Below the pieces are notes generated by a model, which saw nothing but the letters and a program-made list of their open reading frames with translations, was not told the origin of the DNA and searched no databases. Made by a program: the position numbers and the translations under genes. DNA of 64,000 nt from DATBQN01 sp963799925. Its GTDB lineage: Bacteria > Acidobacteriota > Thermoanaerobaculia > Multivoradales > UBA5704. Location of the stretch: NCBI GenBank assembly GCA_963799925.1, contig CAWCYZ010000002.1, forward strand, positions 1,674,001 through 1,738,000, in the 5' to 3' direction. This document shows, in pieces, positions 1 through 9,252 of the stretch. The number at the start of each line of letters is the position of its first letter. The stretch's first letter is position 1.

Positions 1-38
1 GAAATTCGCTGCATCAAAAGAATTGTCACGTATGCAGC

Positions 39-1412
39 ATGTTTTCTGACGGATCAAAGATGATAGAAGAGCCTAAGGGTCCGAACATAGATCGTCCATC
101 TCCGAAAGCGTGGTTAGAGGTAGCTGGTCCAGCCCTCGCAATCTTGGTCAGCGCTATTGAGTTCGTCAAATTATTTGATCGTCCTACTCCGCTTGAGCCG
201 TGGCGCGTAGTCCTCGTCCTGCTTCCGCTCCTTGGGGTTTCTGCATGGCTGGTCGTGCTTATCGTAATCGGCCGAAAGCCAATTGCATTTAATTGTAGTA
301 CTCTCCTTTTCGTCCTGTGCTACGTGGTCCTGTTCGCCTTAGCGGCCAGTTCTCGCCTACTCGATTGGCGCGGTAGCCTGATTGGCTATGAGGACGTAGT
401 GCCGGTGAACTGGTTGGCGCTCAACCGGATAGGTGACTGGCATTACTGGTTCGCTCGGCACGTGCATCCACCGCCTCAAGTCATGGTGGTGACAATTCCC
501 CAACGAACTAATAAGACTTTAGAGGAGGCGAGGCTGGAGCTTGCGTCGCTGATCGCTCTCGCTCGTCGGGCGGGCGCAAGCGGCATTGCGTTCGATTTTT
601 TCCTCGGGAATGTTTCCAGTGCCGCCCTAGATGCTTTGCTCTGCGAGCAAATCGATCAGGCGTGGGCGCAACAACCGCGCATGCCAGTCTTTGTCGGCTA
701 CCGGCATCGAGTAGCCAATGGGCGGGCGGTCCCCGTGCTGCCGGCGGCAAGCTTGAAAGCCTGCCTGAGCGACGAGCGCCTCGGGCACCTCGCCGTCTAT
801 ATCGAGTGGGATGGACGCGTGCGCATGGTTCCTCTCGACTTAGGCGGCAATCGCCGGCTGCCGTCGCTCGATCTTAGGATCGGCGAGCAGATCTGTCCCG
901 ATGAGTCTCGCCGCGCTGAGAATCGGCTGCTGCAATTTGTCGAACCCGAGGGACTCCAGAGCTCTATCGTCCCAGTGGCCGAGTTATTTCGCGACCCGTC
1001 GCAGGCGAAATCCCAGTTTTTGCTGATCGGTAGGGAGAGCTCACTTGACCGCTTCGACACTCCTTTCGGGCAACGGCTTGGAGTTGTTCTTCACGGCAAT
1101 GTTGTGCAAGCCTTGTGCAACGGCCAATCCATTAGGCACTTAGAGTGGTGGTGGGAATTGCCTCTCATCGGGCTCTCCTGCTTTTGCGTCGCGATTTTTG
1201 CCGTGCGTGGAGCGTCAGTCAACAGGTTGATAGTTGTAACGACTAGTTTTACGCTCGTAATTGTCTCCATCGCCTGCGTCGCTATGCGCTGGCTTATATG
1301 GATCGATAGCTCATATCCGGTCATTGCGCTCTGGCTTCTCCTCATCCTTCTGCTCATAGGCCGTGCGGGAGCGTCTCTTACGGTCTTCCAATCATTTAGG
1401 CTAAGGAGGTAG
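39..1412 (+). CDS. CHASE2-domain membrane protein
   Basis: 457 residues. Hydrophobic helices lie near residues 27-44, 56-78 and 86-104. A soluble region (about 120-365) follows, then three more helices to the C-terminus. The soluble part ends with a segment in which a dTPFG-type motif precedes an HGNVVQAL stretch, as in CHASE2 extracytoplasmic sensor domains. CHASE2 normally sits in front of a kinase or cyclase; here no output domain follows, so the protein may signal through a partner or be a stand-alone sensor. An alternative ATG lies at 60. The gene is clearly AT-richer than the rest of the window (TTA, ATA and AAT codons occur), which suggests recent acquisition. Its 5' context is cut by the window edge. 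The CHASE2 call rests on motif recall only. Confidence 0.72.
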   Translation: MFSDGSKMIEEPKGPNIDRPSPKAWLEVAGPALAILVSAIEFVKLFDRPTPLEPWRVVLVLLPLLGVSAWLVVLIVIGRKPIAFNCSTLLFVLCYVVLFALAASSRLLDWRGSLIGYEDVVPVNWLALNRIGDWHYWFARHVHPPPQVMVVTIPQRTNKTLEEARLELASLIALARRAGASGIAFDFFLGNVSSAALDALLCEQIDQAWAQQPRMPVFVGYRHRVANGRAVPVLPAASLKACLSDERLGHLAVYIEWDGRVRMVPLDLGGNRRLPSLDLRIGEQICPDESRRAENRLLQFVEPEGLQSSIVPVAELFRDPSQAKSQFLLIGRESSLDRFDTPFGQRLGVVLHGNVVQALCNGQSIRHLEWWWELPLIGLSCFCVAIFAVRGASVNRLIVVTTSFTLVIVSIACVAMRWLIWIDSSYPVIALWLLLILLLIGRAGASLTVFQSFRLRR

Positions 1413-1614
1413 TCGGAGCATGGTCGCTGTCCGGCGGCTGCGCTCGTGGTGGTCGAAGGTGTGTGCAATTCCGAGAGCTGTGACTTCGGAAGGCCTCGCG
1501 CAGGACCGCCTGACGTGATGCCGACCTTGGCGATTTCGCCCTCCTCTTATTTGATCCGGCCATGAGATGTCAGAACTTTCGCGCATCTCTGCGTAGTATC
1601 TGCGTAGTAGAGGC

Positions 1615-1815
1615 ATGGAACAGGCGAACGGGAAGAGGCTGACGACGGAGGTGCTCAACGAGAGGCGTCGCCAAGCGGTGAAGCTTCGGCTGAGCGGCAT
1701 GAAGCTGGCGACGGTAGCCGCCACGGTGGGCCTCAGCCAGGGAACGATCATCTCGGCGATGAAGTCCTACAACGCAGGAGGCTGGCCGGCGGTGAGCATC
1801 GCGGCGCGCGGCCGC
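1615..1815 (+). pseudogene. IS630-family transposase, N-terminal remnant
   Basis: The first 67 codons encode a helix-turn-helix of the type that opens one group of IS630 transposases: an RRRQAVKLRLSGM helix, a TVAATVGLSQGTI recognition element, then GGWPAV and a basic stretch. The rest of the transposase, including the DDE catalytic domain, is missing. After about 1815 the frame runs through unrelated sequence and across the tRNA. An 11-bp direct repeat (tctgcgtagta) lies just before the start codon at 1589-1610. The remnant sits between the AT-richer CHASE2 gene and tRNA-Ala, consistent with mobile-element activity at this edge. Confidence 0.6.
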
Positions 1816-1929
1816 CTACGACCCTCGGGAGTCCGTCCCCCAGTAGTCCCCAGTCGTCCCCGCCACAAATGGGCCGGCCAGACGACTGCGGGCTGTCAAG
1901 CTAAGGTGCTGAATTGGGAAGGGTTACGC

Positions 1930-1995
<66 letters not shown>

Positions 1996-2005
<10 letters not shown>

Positions 2006-3273
2006 ACTTGAGCCGGGCGAGTGTAGGACGGGGCGGGGCGGGCTGTCAAACGGCGGGCGATGGCCGCTCGCAGGGCGGCGATGCCTTCGCCGGTCGCCGC
2101 CGAGACCCAGAGGCCGCCGCCGTCGCGCGGCTCGTCGGCCGGCACCAGGTCGCTCTTGTTGAAGACCTCGACCACCCGCGCGCGGTCGACCCCCAGCTCG
2201 TCCAAGACCTGCTGGGCGATCTCCATCTGCTCGCGCCACTGCCGGTGGCTGCGGTCGACGATGTGGAGGACGAGGTCGGCGGTCGCGATCTCCCCCAGGG
2301 TGCTGCGGAAGGAGGAGACCAGGTGGTGCGGCAGCTTGCGGATGAAGCCGACGGTGTCGGCGAAGACCGCGACCTCCGGCATCCGCTCGCCCGGCCGCTC
2401 GCCGTTCGGGTCCCCAGCCAGCTCGCCGGCCCCGCCGTGCGCGGCCCCGTTGCCGTGGGCTTCGGCGAGCGCCGCGACGGCCGCCGGGCCGTGGCCATTG
2501 CCGCTCACCCCGTCGCCGATCACGCCGCGCCGCAGCTTGGCGTCGAGGGTCGCGAACAGGCGGTCCTCGGCGAGGGTGCCGGCGCCGGTCAGGCGGTTGA
2601 AGAGGGTCGACTTGCCGGCGTTGGTGTAGCCGGTGAGGGCGATCTCCGGCACGCCGTGGCGGCCGCGCCGGTGGAGGTCGCGCGTGCGCTCGATCTTCTC
2701 CAGGTCCTCCTTCAGCCGGCGGATGCGGGTGCGCAGCACGCGGCGGTCCTGCTCGAGCTGCTTCTCGCCCTCGCCTCCCCGCGTCCCCTTGCCGCCGGCC
2801 TGGCGCGACAGGTGGCTCCACTGCTTGGTGAGGCGCGGCAGCATGTAGTTGAGGCGGGCGAGCTCGACCTGGGTGCGCGCCTCGCGGGAGCGCGCCCGCT
2901 GGTCGAAGAGGTCGAGGATCAGGGCGCTGCGGTCCATGACCGCGAGACCGGTCGACTTCTCGAGGTTCTTCACCTGGCTGCCCGAGAGGTCGTCGTCGAA
3001 GATCAGCAGGCCGGCGCCCAGCGCCTTCGCCTCGGCCGCGATCTCCTCGGCCTTGCCCTTGCCGACGAAGGTGGCGGGATCGGGGGACTTGCGCCCCTGG
3101 ACGGCGCGCCCGGCGACGGCCGCCCCGGCGCTCCGGGCGAGCTCGGCGAGCTCGTCCAGGTGCTCGTCGACGACGTAGCCCGGCTGGCCGGGGAGGACGA
3201 TGCCGACGAGGAAGGCCGTGCGCGGGCCGGCGGTGGGCACGGCACCGGCGCCTGTTTGGATGTCCGGGTCCAT
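1996..3273 (-). CDS. hflX: GTPase HflX
   Basis: Ribosome-splitting GTPase of the Obg-HflX superfamily. The N-terminal glycine-rich domain (VGKGKAEEI and the IFDDDLSGSQ segment) is followed by a coiled coil carrying GGKGTRGGEGEKQLE. The G domain has G1 GYTNAGKST, G3 DTVGF and G4 NKSD. An extra low-complexity stretch of about 45 residues, rich in G, A and N, lies between switch I and DTVGF, where most HflX have a short loop. I chose the ATG at 3273; a GTG at 3321 is also in frame but would leave only 11 bp to the divergent tlpA gene. The stop codon TAG is bases 8-10 of tRNA-Ala, so the two features overlap by 10 bp. Confidence 0.95.
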
Positions 3274-3332
3274 GATCTGGGGTTGGAGTATCCTACGGCT
3301 CGAGATCTCTGGCGAATCCACGAAGAGGAAAC

Positions 3333-3974
3333 ATGTCCGGAGCGCCCGCGAATTCCTCGAGCTCGCCGCCCGTGCCGGGCCCCCCGGCCCCGCCGGCGGA
3401 TGACGGCGCTGCGGCCGCGCCCGCCACGGGAGCGGGCGCGGCGCCGCTCGGCCGCCAGGCGAAGCTCGTCCTCGCCGCCCTCGTCGCCTGCGCCCTCGCC
3501 GCCCTCTTCTGGCCGCGCGGCGAGAGCACCGCGCCGGCCGGCTTCCTGCTCGACTCGAACGGCCGCCCGGCGCCGCTCGCCGAGCGCCTCGCCCCCGTCA
3601 CCCTGATCCACTTCTGGGCCACCTGGTGCCCGCCGTGCATCGAGGAGGTGCCGGCGATCCAGCGCCTCTCCGCCGATCTGGCCGGCCACCACGACTTCGC
3701 CGTCCTCATGGTCGCGGTCGCCGACTCGAACGACCGGGTGAAGAGCTTCCTCGGCGCCGGCCGCGGCGACATGGTGCTCTACGACCCGCGCTGGGACGTC
3801 GCCCACCGCTACGGCACCAGCCAGCTCCCCGAGACCTACCTCGTCGTCGGCGGCCGGGTGGTCCGCAAGTTCGTCGGCATGACGAACTGGGACGACGCGA
3901 CGCTGCGCCGCGACATCCTGCGCCGGCTGGCGGGCGGTGGCGATGGCGGCGGCGACGCGAGGCGGCGCGGATGA
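3333..3974 (+). CDS. TlpA-like thioredoxin-fold protein, membrane anchored
   Basis: 213 residues. A Pro/Ala-rich cytoplasmic N-terminus precedes one transmembrane helix (about 43-60), then a thioredoxin-like domain with the redox motif WCPPC at residues 98-102 and a cis-Pro loop in SQLPETYL. This is the TlpA/ResA architecture: a periplasmic thiol-disulfide oxidoreductase tethered to the inner membrane, usually reducing apocytochrome or other exported cysteines. A good ribosome site (gaggaaac) lies just before the ATG. Its stop overlaps the start of the MgtC gene (ATGA), so the two are translationally coupled. The specific client is unknown. Confidence 0.88.
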   Translation: MSGAPANSSSSPPVPGPPAPPADDGAAAAPATGAGAAPLGRQAKLVLAALVACALAALFWPRGESTAPAGFLLDSNGRPAPLAERLAPVTLIHFWATWCPPCIEEVPAIQRLSADLAGHHDFAVLMVAVADSNDRVKSFLGAGRGDMVLYDPRWDVAHRYGTSQLPETYLVVGGRVVRKFVGMTNWDDATLRRDILRRLAGGGDGGGDARRRG

Positions 3975-4627
3975 TGACCATGGCCGAGCTGATGGAGCTG
4001 CTCGCCAAGATCGGCCTGGCGGCGCTCCTCGCCGGCGCGGTGGGGGTCGAGCGGGAGTGGACGGGCAAGTGGGCGGGCCTGCGCACCCACATGCTGATCG
4101 CCATGGGGGCGACCCTCCTCACTCACGTCTCGGTCCATCTGGGCGACGGCGGGCGGATCACGGCGCAGATCGTCAGCGGCGTCGGCTTCCTCGGCGCCGG
4201 CACCATCATCCAGTCGCGCGGCGCGGTGCGCGGGCTGACCACCGCGGCGGGGCTCTGGGTGGCCGCCGCGATCGGCATCGCCATCGGCTCCCGCTTCTAT
4301 GCCGATGCGACTATCGTCACCGCCGCCCTGCTCCTCATCCAGGTGGCGCTCAAGCCGCTCGAGCGGCGGCTGCACCACGAGCAGCACGCCGTCGTCGTCC
4401 AGCTCGACCCGACGCAGAAGCTGGGCGATCTGACCGAAGTGCTCGACGAGGCGCGGATCGAGGTCGAGCACCTGGCGCGCAACCACGAGGACGGCAGGGT
4501 GATGGTCAGCTTCCGCGGCTCGCGCCTCGACTGCCAGCGGCTGCTCAACCTGTGCAATGCGGCCGGCTTCACCGTCGCCGACGACAACCCGGTCTCGTCG
4601 TCCGTGATGACCGGGCCGGTGGCTTGA
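3971..4627 (+). CDS. MgtC/SapB family membrane protein
   Basis: 218 residues. The N-terminal two thirds are hydrophobic, with the family signature around residues 20-100: GVEREW near the first helix, LRTHMLIAMGA, and VSGVGFLGAGTII followed by RGLTTAAGLW. A soluble ACT-like tail follows (about 140-218). MgtC proteins have been tied to magnesium limitation, F-ATPase modulation and phosphate balance; the role here cannot be read from sequence. The start codon overlaps the stop of the tlpA-like gene (ATGA), indicating co-translation. Confidence 0.9.
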   Translation: MMTMAELMELLAKIGLAALLAGAVGVEREWTGKWAGLRTHMLIAMGATLLTHVSVHLGDGGRITAQIVSGVGFLGAGTIIQSRGAVRGLTTAAGLWVAAAIGIAIGSRFYADATIVTAALLLIQVALKPLERRLHHEQHAVVVQLDPTQKLGDLTEVLDEARIEVEHLARNHEDGRVMVSFRGSRLDCQRLLNLCNAAGFTVADDNPVSSSVMTGPVA

Positions 4628-4664
4628 TGCCGGCGGCCGGCCCGCCGGCATCCTCCCTGCGTGA

Positions 4665-5225
4665 TCAGAAGTGATAGATGACGCCGGCGTGCCCCATCGC
4701 GAAGAACTGCACGTCGCGGCTGCTGAAGTCGGCGTAGTGGCCGGAGAGCTCGAGCAGCACGCCCAGGCGGCGGGCGACCTTGAACTCGCCGGTCAGCCCG
4801 AGCGAGGCGCCGGCGGCGGTGCGGTCGCGGCTGATACCGCCCGCGTCGCGGCCGCTCAGGCGATAGGCGCCGAGGGCGACGTAGATCCCGGAGTCGTAGT
4901 AGCTCTCGCTGTAGCGGTACTCGCCGCCGATCGTGGCGTAGGTGAGGCCGGCGCCGGTGAGCTGGCCAAAGGGCTCCGGGCGGTTGAGGCTGAGATGTCC
5001 GACGCGCAGTCCGAGGAGGGTCCGCGGCTCGGTCAACATGTTCAGGTTGACCTGGAAGCCGCCATTACCGTAGTTGGCGCCGTTGACGTCCGGCGAGCCG
5101 CCGACGCCGCCCAGGAGGGCGGCCGAGTAGGTGTAGAGGTCCTGCCCCCGCGCCGCGGCGGGCAGCGCGAGAACGGCGACGAGCAGGGCGAGACTGCCGA
5201 GCAGCAGCGGTCGAGTGCGGGCCAA
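4665..5225 (-). CDS. Small outer-membrane beta-barrel protein
   Basis: 186 residues when started at the TTG at 5225, which has a strong AAAGGAGGG ribosome site a few bases upstream and puts a clean signal peptide (basic ARTR, hydrophobic core, cleavage after ARG-Q) at the N-terminus. The mature part alternates polar and aromatic residues in short strands and ends in ...VIYHF, the C-terminal Phe typical of barrels inserted by the BAM machinery. The first in-frame ATG/GTG upstream would add about 38 residues of non-secretory sequence and is less likely. No specific function is recognised. It is divergent from comF. Confidence 0.75.
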   Translation of the reverse strand: MARTRPLLLGSLALLVAVLALPAAARGQDLYTYSAALLGGVGGSPDVNGANYGNGGFQVNLNMLTEPRTLLGLRVGHLSLNRPEPFGQLTGAGLTYATIGGEYRYSESYYDSGIYVALGAYRLSGRDAGGISRDRTAAGASLGLTGEFKVARRLGVLLELSGHYADFSSRDVQFFAMGHAGVIYHF

Positions 5226-5337
5226 ATTCCCTCCTTTGCGATCCCGGGCGCGAAGCGGGCGGGCGAGCCCGCCGGGCGGCGGGCGCCAGCGCCGGGGGAG
5301 TATATCGTCGTCGTTCGCCCGGCCCGGGACGTTTCCC

Positions 5338-6171
5338 ATGCCGGCTGAGGAGGTATACGCCGCCCGCGTTCGTGGCGTCGCCGCCGAGCAATCCGGGCGC
5401 GCCGGGCGCGGACCGGGCGGCGGGCCCGCGACGGCGCGGCACGGCTGGCGCGACCGCCTCTTCGCCGCCCTCCTCCCCGCCGCCTGCCTGGGCTGCGCGG
5501 CGCCGCTCGGGGCCGCGGCGCCGCTCGGGCTCTGCGCCGCCTGCCGCGGCCGGCTGCGGCCGCTCGGCGCCGCCTGCGCCGGCTGCGCGGCGTCCTTCGA
5601 CGCCGCCGTTCCGGCCGGCTATCTCTGCGGCCGTTGCCGCGCCCGCCCGCCCGCCTACGATCGGCTCCTCGCCCTCTGGCGCTACGAGCCGCCGCTCGAC
5701 GCCGTCGTCCGCGGCCTCAAATTCGGCAGACTCGACTACCTCGGACGCCACCTCGGCCTCGCCCTCGCCGCGGCCTTCCTTCCCGAGCTCGGCCCCGACC
5801 TCGGCGTCCCATCCATCGACCTGGTGGTCCCCGTGCCGCTCCACTGGCGGCGCCGGCTGCGGCGCGGCTACAACCAGGCGGAGCGGATCGCCCGGCCGCT
5901 CGCCGCCGCCCTCGGCCGGCCGCTCGCCCCGGCGCTCGCCCGCCGGCGCGCCACGCCGCCGCAGAGCGCGCTCGGCCGGCCCGAGCGACTCGCCAACCCG
6001 CGCCGCGCCTTCCGCGCCCGCGCCCGCCACGACCTCGACGGGCGCACCGTCCTCCTCGTCGACGACGTGGCGACGACCGGCGCCACCCTGGACGCCGCAG
6101 CGGCGGCATTGAAGCGCGCCGGCGCCGCGGCGGTGATCGCCATGGTCGCCGCCCGCACGCCGAGCTGGTGA
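5338..6171 (+). CDS. ComF family phosphoribosyltransferase-like protein
   Basis: 277 residues. The N-terminal part contains a double zinc finger of CxxC pairs (CLGC, CAAC, CAGC, CGRC), and the C-terminal part is a PRTase fold with the PRPP-binding motif VLLVDDVATTGAT. The RRGYNQAE segment is also diagnostic of ComF. ComF proteins act in natural competence, probably during uptake of single-stranded DNA, but orthologues occur in bacteria not known to be competent. The ATG at 5338 was chosen; the frame is open further upstream into the divergent promoter region. No other competence gene is nearby. Confidence 0.92.
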   Translation: MPAEEVYAARVRGVAAEQSGRAGRGPGGGPATARHGWRDRLFAALLPAACLGCAAPLGAAAPLGLCAACRGRLRPLGAACAGCAASFDAAVPAGYLCGRCRARPPAYDRLLALWRYEPPLDAVVRGLKFGRLDYLGRHLGLALAAAFLPELGPDLGVPSIDLVVPVPLHWRRRLRRGYNQAERIARPLAAALGRPLAPALARRRATPPQSALGRPERLANPRRAFRARARHDLDGRTVLLVDDVATTGATLDAAAAALKRAGAAAVIAMVAARTPSW

Positions 6172-6225
6172 AGGCAGGCGGGCCGCGAGGGCTTCACCGG
6201 GCGCCCACAGCCCCCTAAAACCGGT

Positions 6226-6254
6226 TTGACAGAGGGTAGGTGGAGGTCTAGACT
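6226..6254 (+). promoter_or_regulatory. Sigma-70-type promoter for the 6278 gene
   Basis: TTGACA at 6226-6231 and TAGACT at 6249-6254 with a 17-bp spacer. The start codon of the downstream outer-membrane gene is 23 bases past the -10 box, leaving a short leader. Confidence 0.7.
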
Positions 6255-6277
6255 GCGGACGTTGTAGGAAAGAGTTC

Positions 6278-8209
6278 ATGCCGAGCGGCGCCCATAAGAT
6301 CCTCACGGCCGTGGCCCTGCTCCTGATGCTGGGTCCCGGCAGCCGTGCGACCGCCGAGGACCGCCGGGTCTCCGGGGTGGCCGGGCGGGTGCGCGTCGCA
6401 TCGTCGCCGATCGCGACCGCCGGCATCTACGCCTACCAGCTCTCCGACTTCAGTCTCCACAAGGTGCTGACGGACGCGCAGGGGAACTTCCTCTTCCAGG
6501 ACCTCCCCGCCGGCCTCTACAAGATCATCGCCCACAAGGCGGGGTTCGAGCCGGTCGTCGTCATGCTCACCCGCACCACCGACAAGGCCTACCAGTTCCT
6601 CGAGCTCGAGCTGACCCAGGCGCCGCGAGAGCCGCAGGGTCCCGCCCCCGAGGGCGAGGACGTCTGGTCGCTGCGCGCCCGCATCCCGGCCGACGTGCTG
6701 CGCGACATCGAGACCGCCGGCATCGACGCTGGCGTCGAGACCGCGCGCTTCACCCAGGAGCGCCTGCCGGCGCCCTCGGCCAACGGCCTCCTCGCCCAGT
6801 TCCACACCGATCTGCAGGCGATGACCGGCGTCGACGGCCTGACCGCCGCGACCGGGTCCCAGGTCTCGGGCGCGCGGGTGGGGATCGAGGGCAAGGTGGG
6901 CCAGATGCAGGTCGGCCTGCGCGGCCACTTCTGGCAGTTCGAGCCCTCTTCGCTGCAGCCCGGCAGCGCCGGCACCGGGCAGACGAGCGCCGTCTCCCTC
7001 GACCTCGAGAGCTCGCCGGGGAGCAAGCTGAACGTCAGCTCGCTGTCGAGCCGCCTCGGCGCCCGCCAGCAGGGGCTCGACTCGCCGGTCGACTTCGAGC
7101 ATTACCGGGTGAGCTGGTCGCAGCCGATGGGCGGCGGCCAGTCCGATTTCACCGCCCAGTACACCAGCCAGAGCAACTTCAACCGCACCGGCGCGACCGA
7201 CCCGGCGGCGGTCCCCGAGGCCTCGCGGACGTGGCGGGTCGAGGGCTCGTACACGACCTCGTTCAGCCCCCGCTCGTCGCTCCAGGCGGGCCTGCGCTAT
7301 CGCGACCAGCAGTTCGGTCTCCTCGGCGACAACCCGCAGGCGCTCAACGCGCCGGGCTCGGGCAACCTCGACGTCTTCGGCCGCGGCAGCTACCGCCTGC
7401 AGCCGGCCTTCGTCGTCGAGTACGGCCTCTACAGCACGCTCTCGGACGGCAGCGTCGAGATGACGCCGCGGGGCGGCGTCGTGCTCCGCCTGGGCGATGC
7501 CTGGCAGCTCGAGACCGCGGTCAGCCGCCGCGCCTACAACACCACGAGCCCGCTCGAGCCCGCCTTCCTGCCGACCCTCTACCAGGAGTCGGACCTCTGC
7601 GAGGAGGGGAGCCGGTCCTGCTACGAGGTCCACCTCTCGCGCGCCGGCAACGACGGCAACTCGATCTCGCTCGGCGCCGTCGACCGCACCTTCGGCAAGA
7701 CGCTGCAGCTCTATTTCAGCGAGGACCTCTTCGACCGCCTGGAGAGCCTCTACCTGGTGCCGGGCGACGACGTGCCGGAGCTCCGGCTCTCCGTCACCCG
7801 CCGGCTGGCGCCGAAGATCGTCAGCACCTTCGAGGGGAGCCTCGCCTCCGGCGGCGGCGGCACCTTCTATGCCCCGGGTGGGCAGTCGTACGAGAACCGG
7901 GTGCAGTACCTGACGACCTCGGTCGCCACCCGCTTCCAGAGCACCGCGACGGGCGTCTTCGTCGCCTTCCACCACCTCTCGCAGGGGCTCTCGCCCTTCG
8001 GCGCGACCGCCGGCGCCGCGGCCTCCACGGTCGAGATCCAGCGCCTGCAGCTCATGCTCTCCCAGGACCTCAACATCCTCTTCGACCTCGCCGGCACCTG
8101 GGCGGTGCAGCTCGACATGGAGCTCTCCCGCGACACCGCCTCGCCGCTGCAGACGAGCGATGCCGGGCTGCACAAGCGGTTCCTCGGCGGCATCGCGGTC
8201 AAGTTCTAG
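6278..8209 (+). CDS. Outer-membrane barrel with N-terminal carboxypeptidase-regulatory-like domain
   Basis: 643 residues. A signal peptide (about 1-26) is followed by a CnaB/carboxypeptidase-regulatory-type beta sandwich (about 30-115): VSGVAGRVRV, then an AGIYAY strand, TDAQGNFLFQDLPAGLY and an HKAGFEP turn. A linker and a long region of alternating strands follow, ending in ...GIAVKF, a C-terminal Phe as in outer-membrane barrels. The layout recalls TonB-dependent receptor-like proteins, but I see no plug domain or TonB box, so transport is not claimed. Its own sigma-70 promoter lies just upstream. It is well conserved in style with other exported barrels in this window but has no recognisable function. 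Confidence 0.72.
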   Translation: MPSGAHKILTAVALLLMLGPGSRATAEDRRVSGVAGRVRVASSPIATAGIYAYQLSDFSLHKVLTDAQGNFLFQDLPAGLYKIIAHKAGFEPVVVMLTRTTDKAYQFLELELTQAPREPQGPAPEGEDVWSLRARIPADVLRDIETAGIDAGVETARFTQERLPAPSANGLLAQFHTDLQAMTGVDGLTAATGSQVSGARVGIEGKVGQMQVGLRGHFWQFEPSSLQPGSAGTGQTSAVSLDLESSPGSKLNVSSLSSRLGARQQGLDSPVDFEHYRVSWSQPMGGGQSDFTAQYTSQSNFNRTGATDPAAVPEASRTWRVEGSYTTSFSPRSSLQAGLRYRDQQFGLLGDNPQALNAPGSGNLDVFGRGSYRLQPAFVVEYGLYSTLSDGSVEMTPRGGVVLRLGDAWQLETAVSRRAYNTTSPLEPAFLPTLYQESDLCEEGSRSCYEVHLSRAGNDGNSISLGAVDRTFGKTLQLYFSEDLFDRLESLYLVPGDDVPELRLSVTRRLAPKIVSTFEGSLASGGGGTFYAPGGQSYENRVQYLTTSVATRFQSTATGVFVAFHHLSQGLSPFGATAGAAASTVEIQRLQLMLSQDLNILFDLAGTWAVQLDMELSRDTASPLQTSDAGLHKRFLGGIAVKF

Positions 8210-8236
8210 AAGAGAAGCTCCCTTCCGCTCACCGAG

Positions 8237-9250
8237 CTAGACCTCCTCCCCGGTGTACATCGCGGCCACCTGCGGGCCGTAGCCGTTGTAGCGCACGGTC
8301 GGCTGCTCCTGCATGGTGCCGATGTCCTTCTCGACCGCCTGGCTCCAGCGCGGGTGGGGCTTCTGCGGGTTGACGTTCGAGTAGAAGCCGTACTCCGCCG
8401 GCTCGAGCACGTTCCAGAAGGTCGGCGGCCGCTCGGCGAGGAGCTCGATCCGGACCACCGACTTCGCCCCCTTGTAGCCGTACTTCCACGGCAGGGCGAG
8501 GCGCAGCGGCGCCCCGTTCTGCATCGGCAGCGGATGGCCGTACATGCCGACCGCCACGAAGGCGAGGTCATTGCGCGCCTCGTCCAGGCGCAGGGCCTCG
8601 TGGTAGGGCCAGGGGTAATAGGCGAGGGTCTCCTTCATGCCGGGGCAGCGGCCGGGGTCCCGGAAGGAGACGAAGCGGACGAAGCGGGCCGCCGCGAGCG
8701 GCTGGGCGAAGTCGATCAGCCGGCGCAGGGGAAAGCCGGTCCATGGCACCACCATCGCCCAGCGCTCGACGCAGCGGAAGCGATAGACCCGCTCCTCGAG
8801 CGGGAAGCGCTTCATCAGGTCGTCGAGGTCGAGCGTCGCGGGGTTGCCGGCGAGGCCGGCGATCTCGACCTTCCATGGCGCCGCGGGATAGCCCACGGCG
8901 AGCTTCCACACCGCGTCCTTGGTGGTCGAGAACTCGTAGAAGTTGTTCCAGCCGCCGGCGCGGTCGGCCGGGGCGACCGTCCGCCCGTCCGTCCGGTAGC
9001 CGGGGTTCCTCCTGGCGGGGAAGAGCTTGGCGTAGCGGGCGCCCGTCGCCGGCTCGAGCATGCGGCCGGAGACGTCGTGGCCCGCGGCGTCCCGTGCCGG
9101 CGCGGCGCAGGCGAGCGGCAGCGGCAGGGCGGCCGCGGCGGTGCCGAGGCCGAGAGCCGCCAGCACCTGGCGGCGGTTCCAGAAGGCCGGCTCCGGGGTG
9201 GCGAGGCGCTCGGGGATCTCCCAGGGACGGGGGAGGCGGAGGTTCGGCAC
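8237..9250 (-). CDS. msrP: Protein-methionine-sulfoxide reductase catalytic subunit MsrP
   Basis: 337 residues if started at the GTG at 9250. Molybdopterin-dependent periplasmic enzyme (YedY/MsrP family) that repairs oxidised methionines in exported proteins. A twin-arginine signal (NRRQVL at 25-30, then a hydrophobic stretch) exports the folded cofactor-bound protein. YRFRCVERW places the Mo-ligating Cys at about residue 160, and the WKVEI, GHPLPMQNGAP and KYGYKGAKS blocks match the family. The start lies 2 bases after the stop of the zinc-ribbon gene, so the two are co-transcribed. The usual haem partner MsrQ is not adjacent, so the electron donor is unclear. Confidence 0.93.
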   Translation of the reverse strand: MPNLRLPRPWEIPERLATPEPAFWNRRQVLAALGLGTAAAALPLPLACAAPARDAAGHDVSGRMLEPATGARYAKLFPARRNPGYRTDGRTVAPADRAGGWNNFYEFSTTKDAVWKLAVGYPAAPWKVEIAGLAGNPATLDLDDLMKRFPLEERVYRFRCVERWAMVVPWTGFPLRRLIDFAQPLAAARFVRFVSFRDPGRCPGMKETLAYYPWPYHEALRLDEARNDLAFVAVGMYGHPLPMQNGAPLRLALPWKYGYKGAKSVVRIELLAERPPTFWNVLEPAEYGFYSNVNPQKPHPRWSQAVEKDIGTMQEQPTVRYNGYGPQVAAMYTGEEV

Positions 9251-9252
9251 GG

